NCBI RefSeq assembly: GCF_026151205.1
Contig: NW_026971775.1
Span: forward strand, 60,312-124,311
Length of the DNA stretch: 64,000 nt
Direction of reading: 5' to 3'
Source of the DNA: Bolinopsis microptera
Taxonomy: Eukaryota > Ctenophora > Tentaculata > Lobata > Bolinopsidae
The notes under the pieces: generated by a model
Seen by the model: only the letters and a program-made list of their open reading frames with translations
Database searches by the model: none
Told to the model about the DNA's origin: nothing
Part shown: positions 59,301-64,000 of the stretch, one piece after another
Position numbering within the stretch: the stretch's first letter is position 1
How the letters are laid out: each line of letters begins with the position of its first letter
Program-made: the position numbers and the translations under genes

Positions 59301-61062
59301 TTAAAATTTTTTTGTAACACTGTTTTCTAGAGACTGTGAGAATTTTCACAATACCAAATTTGTCATACCTTTTTGGAAAGATCAGTGAGTTTCGCCTCAC
59401 TAGCTGGGTGCCATTTGCTCTATCCAAAGCCCTTGCGCTTGCAGTAGCGCGCGCCCACTCACTTCTTGACGTACTTGTGAAACAAGCGCGCCCGAAGTGG
59501 CGCGAAAGCACATGGTTAGGTAATGGGAAAAGCGGTAGAAAAGCGATCATAAGCGCCTATAAGCGCTTTTAAATCCTGACTCTGCCGGTGCACCCCAGGT
59601 TGCACAGAAAAGCACTTATAAGCGGGCACTCTGATTTCTAGTTCCGACCAGGTTAAGGGGAATTGAGAAATCGCTTATAAGCGCTTATTAATTCCAGGCA
59701 CTCCCCCGTTCCGACCAGGTTAGGGGCAGCATTGAAAAAAAGCTTATAAGCGCTTTATAATTCTTGCCAACCAGGCCTTGGGTGATGGGAAAAGCGGTAG
59801 AAAAGCAATCATAAGCGCCTATAAGCGCTTTTAAATCCTGACTCTGCCGGTGCACCCCAGGTTGCTCAAAAAAGCACATGCAAGTGGGCACTCTCCAGTT
59901 CCGACCAGGTTGAAGAGAATTGAGAAATCGTTTATAAGCGCTTTTTAATTCCGGGCACACCCCCGTTCCAAACAGGTTAGGGGCAGCATTGAAAAAACGC
60001 TTATAAGCGCTTTATAATTCTTGCCAACCAGGCCATGGGTGATAGAAAAAGCGGTAGAAAAGCGATCATAATGCTTTTTAATCCTGACTCTGCCGGTGCA
60101 CCCCAGGTTGCTCAGAAAAGCACTTATAAGCGGGCACTCTGATTTCCAGTTCCGACCAGGTTAGGGGCAGCATTTAAAAAGCGCTTTTTTATTCCGGGCA
60201 CTCCCCCGTTCCGACCAGGTAAGGGGCAGCATTGAAAAACGCTTATAAGCGCTTTATAATTCTTGCCAACCCATGCCATGGGTGATAGGAAAAGTGGTAG
60301 AAAAGCGATCATAAGCGCCTATAAGCGCTTTTAAATCCTGACTCTGCCGGTGCACCCCAGGTTGCTCAGAAAAGCACATGAAAGTTCCAACCAGGTTAAG
60401 GGGAATTGAGAAATCGCTTATAAGCGCTTTTAAATTCCGGGCACTACCCCGTTCCGACCAGGCTAGGGGCAGCATCGAAAAAGCGCTTATAAGCGCTTTT
60501 TAATTCCTGCTCACCTGGTCATGGATGATAGGAAAAGCGGTAAAAGCGGTGAAATAGCGATGAATTAGCCGTTATAAGCGATTTCTAAAAAAACGCTTAT
60601 AATCGATTATAAGCGGTTATAAGATGTAATATAGCGTTTTCCTGACTCAATTTTAAAAGCGCTTATAAGCGCTTTATTTGCGCTTTACAAACAGCTAAAT
60701 TGCACCCCAATTATAAGCGCTTATAATCGCTTATAAATGGTTCAAAAAAGCGCCTACGAATCGCTTATCCGGCCAACCGCTTATCCACCCGTTTTTGGCG
60801 CTAATCCTACTGGAAAACCGCTTTCAAATCGCTCAGCGACGCTAGTAAGCGCTTAAAAGCACTTATAAGCGCTTTTAAATTCAAAAAAGCGCTTTTTTGA
60901 ATTATGACACCAATTATAGTCGATTATAAGCGATTTTTTTTGAACCGTTTATAATCGTAAAAAAAGCGATTGTAAACGGTTTTTTTTTTAAAAAGCGCCG
61001 AAAAAGCGCTCAATAAGCGATTATCGGCGACGATCATAAAATATCGTTTATGGAAACTTGCC
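56386..61062. mobile_element. Foldback element 2, AAGCGCTTATAAGCGCTTTT palindromes
   Basis: GGCAAGTTTCCATAAACGAT at 56386 pairs with its reverse complement ending at 61062. The flanks AACAGTTA (56378-56385) and AAAAGTTA (61063-61070) look like an 8-bp target duplication with one mismatch, as in hAT-type elements. Arms of about 1.5 kb (to about 57905 and from about 59520) are tandem modules (CCTGGTCGGAAC, GTGCCCGGAATT, GGCAAGAATTATAAAGCGCT) separated by self-palindromic AAGCGCTTATAAGCGCTTTT. The core holds GACGCTGATTCCGAATCA, GGTTAGGGTTAGG (58126-58183) and TCACGTGA. No transposase. Confidence 0.88.
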
Positions 61063-61199
61063 AAAAGTTATTGATTCAATAACTTTACCTGATAATGAGA
61101 CCATTACAAAGTATTCCCGAAAGAGACAGTAGAATCATTATTGAGGAAATGCCTCTAGTCAGGATCTCGTCGGGGTTGTGCATCTTGATGGGAAGTGAA

Positions 61200-61372
61200 G
61201 GTTTACAGTTACCATATTTACACTACTAGTTACCATAGTTACACTACTAGTTACCATAGTTACACTACTAGTTACCATAGTTACACTACTAGTTACCATA
61301 GTTACACCACTAGTTACCATAGTTACACTACTAGTTACCATAGTTACACTACTAGTTACCATAGTTACACGC
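61200..61372. repeat. 21-bp satellite, second block
   Basis: Eight copies of the CTACTAGTTACCATAGTTACA unit found at the window start, 130 bp beyond foldback element 2. A single extra copy is at 62058-62090. No gene is seen between 61400 and 62900. Confidence 0.95.
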
Positions 61373-62923
61373 TATACATGGGTTCTCAGTTAACTTAAAA
61401 TATCACAATATGATATCTACAAAAATAGATATACTAACAGATATCACAAAATAACTTTAAAACCATAACTAATAACGCAATGCGAGCATTAAATCGCTCC
61501 TTTGTTGTAAGCGTTCTAGCTACCTTTATAGCTCTTTATACAGCAATACAGCAGTTGTTCTATATAACCATAAAACTATAAGCGTGTCAAAGTAAACGAT
61601 GTTATTGTCCAATTAAAAGTTTCATGTGTGAACAACAATCTTCAGGGAAGATTGTTGTCCCTGAGCTGTGTTGTATAATGTTTGCCATTTTAATTGTAAT
61701 TTATAGAAAGCTCCTATTTATAAGTTGAGCACTTTTCTGAAAGTATATTGCAAATATGCAGTATGCGAATATCCAGTGAGGTCGGAATTAGTAACAAAAC
61801 GATAGCTGCATTAATAATTGTAAATACCAAGAAAGCGATTCATGATTAATTTACTACAACTGTTTTATCTCAACTAGTAACGTCACTGGTGTAATCGCTT
61901 CTATTATAGTAGCAAGAAAGTGACTACTTTGACATTAATTCTCAGCTTACAAAATATGTTGAAGTACACAACTTTAACTCAATATATAGCTGAGATAAAC
62001 CTATAATAGATAACCTACAATCTTCGTTTGGTGAACTTGAATATCTTGGAACTTGTTACTACTAGTTACCATAGTTACACTACTAGTTGAATATCTTGCA
62101 ACTTGTTAGGACCAAATAACAATATGACTCTATGATATAGACTTTACACCATGCCGGATCTAACTTTAAGAACTTGTAGAAATCATGGACCCATTAACCG
62201 GATGCTTCCGGATTTATGCCGAAAACCCATATTGGAAAGTTGGAAGAGAACACCCGATCTACACCTGCAAAGCACATTTTGATCACTTGAGCACAAACTT
62301 GGCAAAAAAGACCAAAGTAGTTGCCCAATTTGGTATCTTTCTTTTCTGTAGGCAAAATAACTGATTTTTGTCAATATCTCTACAAATACGCATTTAAGGG
62401 ATTATATTGCTTTATAAGTTGTATATAAATGTGACGTTTGCGGTCATTTTAAGCTAAAATTCAAGTCTCTACGACCTTCCTAGTTCAAGTTACCAATATC
62501 CAATGCCATTTTTTGTTCGCTGAGCCAAAAAAGTTTTTTGTCAATATCTATAAAACGGAGTACTGAAGACCTTATGTTGCTTCATAACTTGTATATAAAT
62601 GTGGCTTTTGCCTTTGTTTTAAGCTCTAGGTGATGTCTATATAACCTTCAAAAGCCAAAATACAAAAAAATCCTATATACGCGACTGAGGGTAATTTAGA
62701 AAATGTGCCATGTAGGGTTGTCTCTCGCGATACAAATTGCGGACCTACACGATTTTGGGTCAGAATGACCTAACGAAGGACCCTGTGTCGTCAGAAATCG
62801 TATACATGGAAGTGCACACTCAACTACTCCCTGCTACTAGAGAATCACACTGAGAAGGTAAAACCGAGCATTACTGAGAACTTGAGAAGGTTAAAAACTA
62901 CTGCTACTACTACTAATCTACTA

Positions 62924-63804
62924 CCTTAGTTCCCAAAAATTTGTGTGCCATTATATTGAGCACAATTTATTTGAGCCCGAAAAATTTGGGCAGAAAATTT
63001 GAACTCATTTGGGCGACCGAAAATTTGGGCACAAATTCTTCGAAAAATGAACGATTTTCCACTAAAATTTCAGTTAGATATTTGCCTTAGTTCATTATTA
63101 TTCCTTATTATTCCAGTCATTTTGCTTTCAATTTTAAGCATGTAGGTGGTAGTCTGAGTTGTTCCACATTATGAAATTTACGATCTGCCCAGTAACTAAA
63201 AAAAAAAGGTAAAAAATACAGTGATGATGGCACAGTACAAAATGATAGATATACAATAGTGATATTTAGTCTCTCAATCAGATAGTTTAGTCTACTGACA
63301 CTCAGCATATCTTATCATACCCCTTTCACATACAATTATCATTATGACGCCTCACCAGATGGTCGAAAGGTTTGGAAGAAAATTAGAAGGTTTACATCAT
63401 GATCTATCAAACTAAGCGGCACATACGCTTAGCTTTGGGGGAAACAAAGGTGTACATAATTGTGTGTAGCGAACTACTGTAAACCCGGACCAAAGGTCTT
63501 GAAGTCTAATTCCAGTTATTTCTATTCATTTAAAATATAAGCCTTTTTACTTGGTCAAGCCATGAATGACAGATTAGAAAACTAAAATTTCAAATATTAT
63601 TTCACTTGGATTATATGAAGAAAAAGCCATCTTTCTATAGATTTCAGGGCCACAGGCCAAATGCCAAAAGTTTGGTTAGCAAAAAATTTAGCATACGGAA
63701 AAGATTTATGCAATTAATTTGGTCTGCAAAAAATTTGGGCGAGAGGCCCGCTCAAATTTTTGGTCGCCCAAATTTTTGGGAATGAAGGTATGTTGGAACT
63801 AAGG
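62924..63804. mobile_element. Candidate TA-target MITE with CCTTAGTTCC ends
   Basis: TA-CCTTAGTTCC (62922) and GGAACTAAGG-TA (63806) bound 881 bp. The subterminal CCCAAAAATTTG blocks are also inverted (62932; about 63765), with several GGGCGACCGAAAATTTGGGC-type motifs inside. No coding capacity. Confidence 0.6.
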
Positions 63805-63844
63805 TATATATGAAGATAAACAACAGCAAGTAAAGTGAGATAAA

Positions 63845-64000
63845 CATCTGGTAAAATGGCCCTGATAAAAGTCTGGTAAAATGACCCTGATAAAAGTCTG
63901 GTAAAATGGCCCTGATAAAAGTCTGGTAAAGTGAGATAAAAGTCTGGTAAAATGGCCCTGATAAAAGTCTGGTAAAATGACCCTGATAAAAGTCTGGTAA
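63845..64000. repeat. 25-bp array (GTCTGGTAAAATGGCCCTGATAAAA)n
   Basis: About six copies, cut off by the end of the window. Confidence 0.93.

Noticed and set aside
62183-62374. 63-codon minus-strand frame and similar short frames in 61400-63310
   Set aside because: Short, compositionally random, no splice-site context.

Overview
The window is animal nuclear DNA, A+T-rich and repeat-laden. The evidence is GT-AG introns, Ig-superfamily and rhodopsin-family GPCR exons, eukaryotic tRNA-Ser genes with A/B boxes and T-run terminators, a non-LTR retrotransposon and piggyBac-like and mariner-like elements. The style (LDLa/SRCR-type GPCR, immune-type Ig receptor, many short introns) suits an early-branching or marine invertebrate. 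I cannot name the phylum from sequence alone.

Three multi-exon genes can be reconstructed by hand, and their splice phases close exactly. (1) Plus strand, 6553-11098: the 3' part of a gene for a leucine-rich-repeat-less, LGR-like GPCR with a beta-rich module, an SRCR-like domain and about five LDLa modules before the 7TM. A broken paralogous SRCR exon pair lies at 728-1246. (2) Plus strand, 16821-41307: an eight-Ig-domain type I receptor, 22 exons up to the juxtamembrane region. Two phase-compatible cytoplasmic tails follow, one ending at 39592 and one at 41307 that carries an ITIM. (3) Minus strand, 56013-41854: a class A GPCR in 13 exons. TM1 is not found, and seven exons fall within or at the edges of a very long third intracellular loop. 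Genes 2 and 3 converge.

The most unusual property is that many tandem arrays in genes 2 and 3 are built from, or start exactly at, exon-intron junctions. Examples are a 29-bp splice-donor array, a 62-bp acceptor array, a 2.5-kb 45-bp acceptor array that stays in the receptor's reading frame, duplicated donors at 16919, 19635 and 44694, triplicated acceptors at 43620, and a four-copy tRNA-Ser array that runs into an acceptor at 35962. The 4.5-kb 21-bp array begins at the donor of a 48-nt exon.

The rest is mobile or foldback DNA: dispersed repeats at 1440-6520 and 21736-23520, a piggyBac-like non-autonomous element (11160-13840), two foldback elements rich in AGCGCT-type palindromes that share a core (20026-21696; 56386-61062), a nested pair of TIR elements (24277-28268, with 25422-26568 inside), a dead CR1/Jockey-like retrotransposon (45345-47110) and several satellites. 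The intervals 13850-15340, 15610-16500, 39640-40200 and 61400-62900 show no gene I can support.
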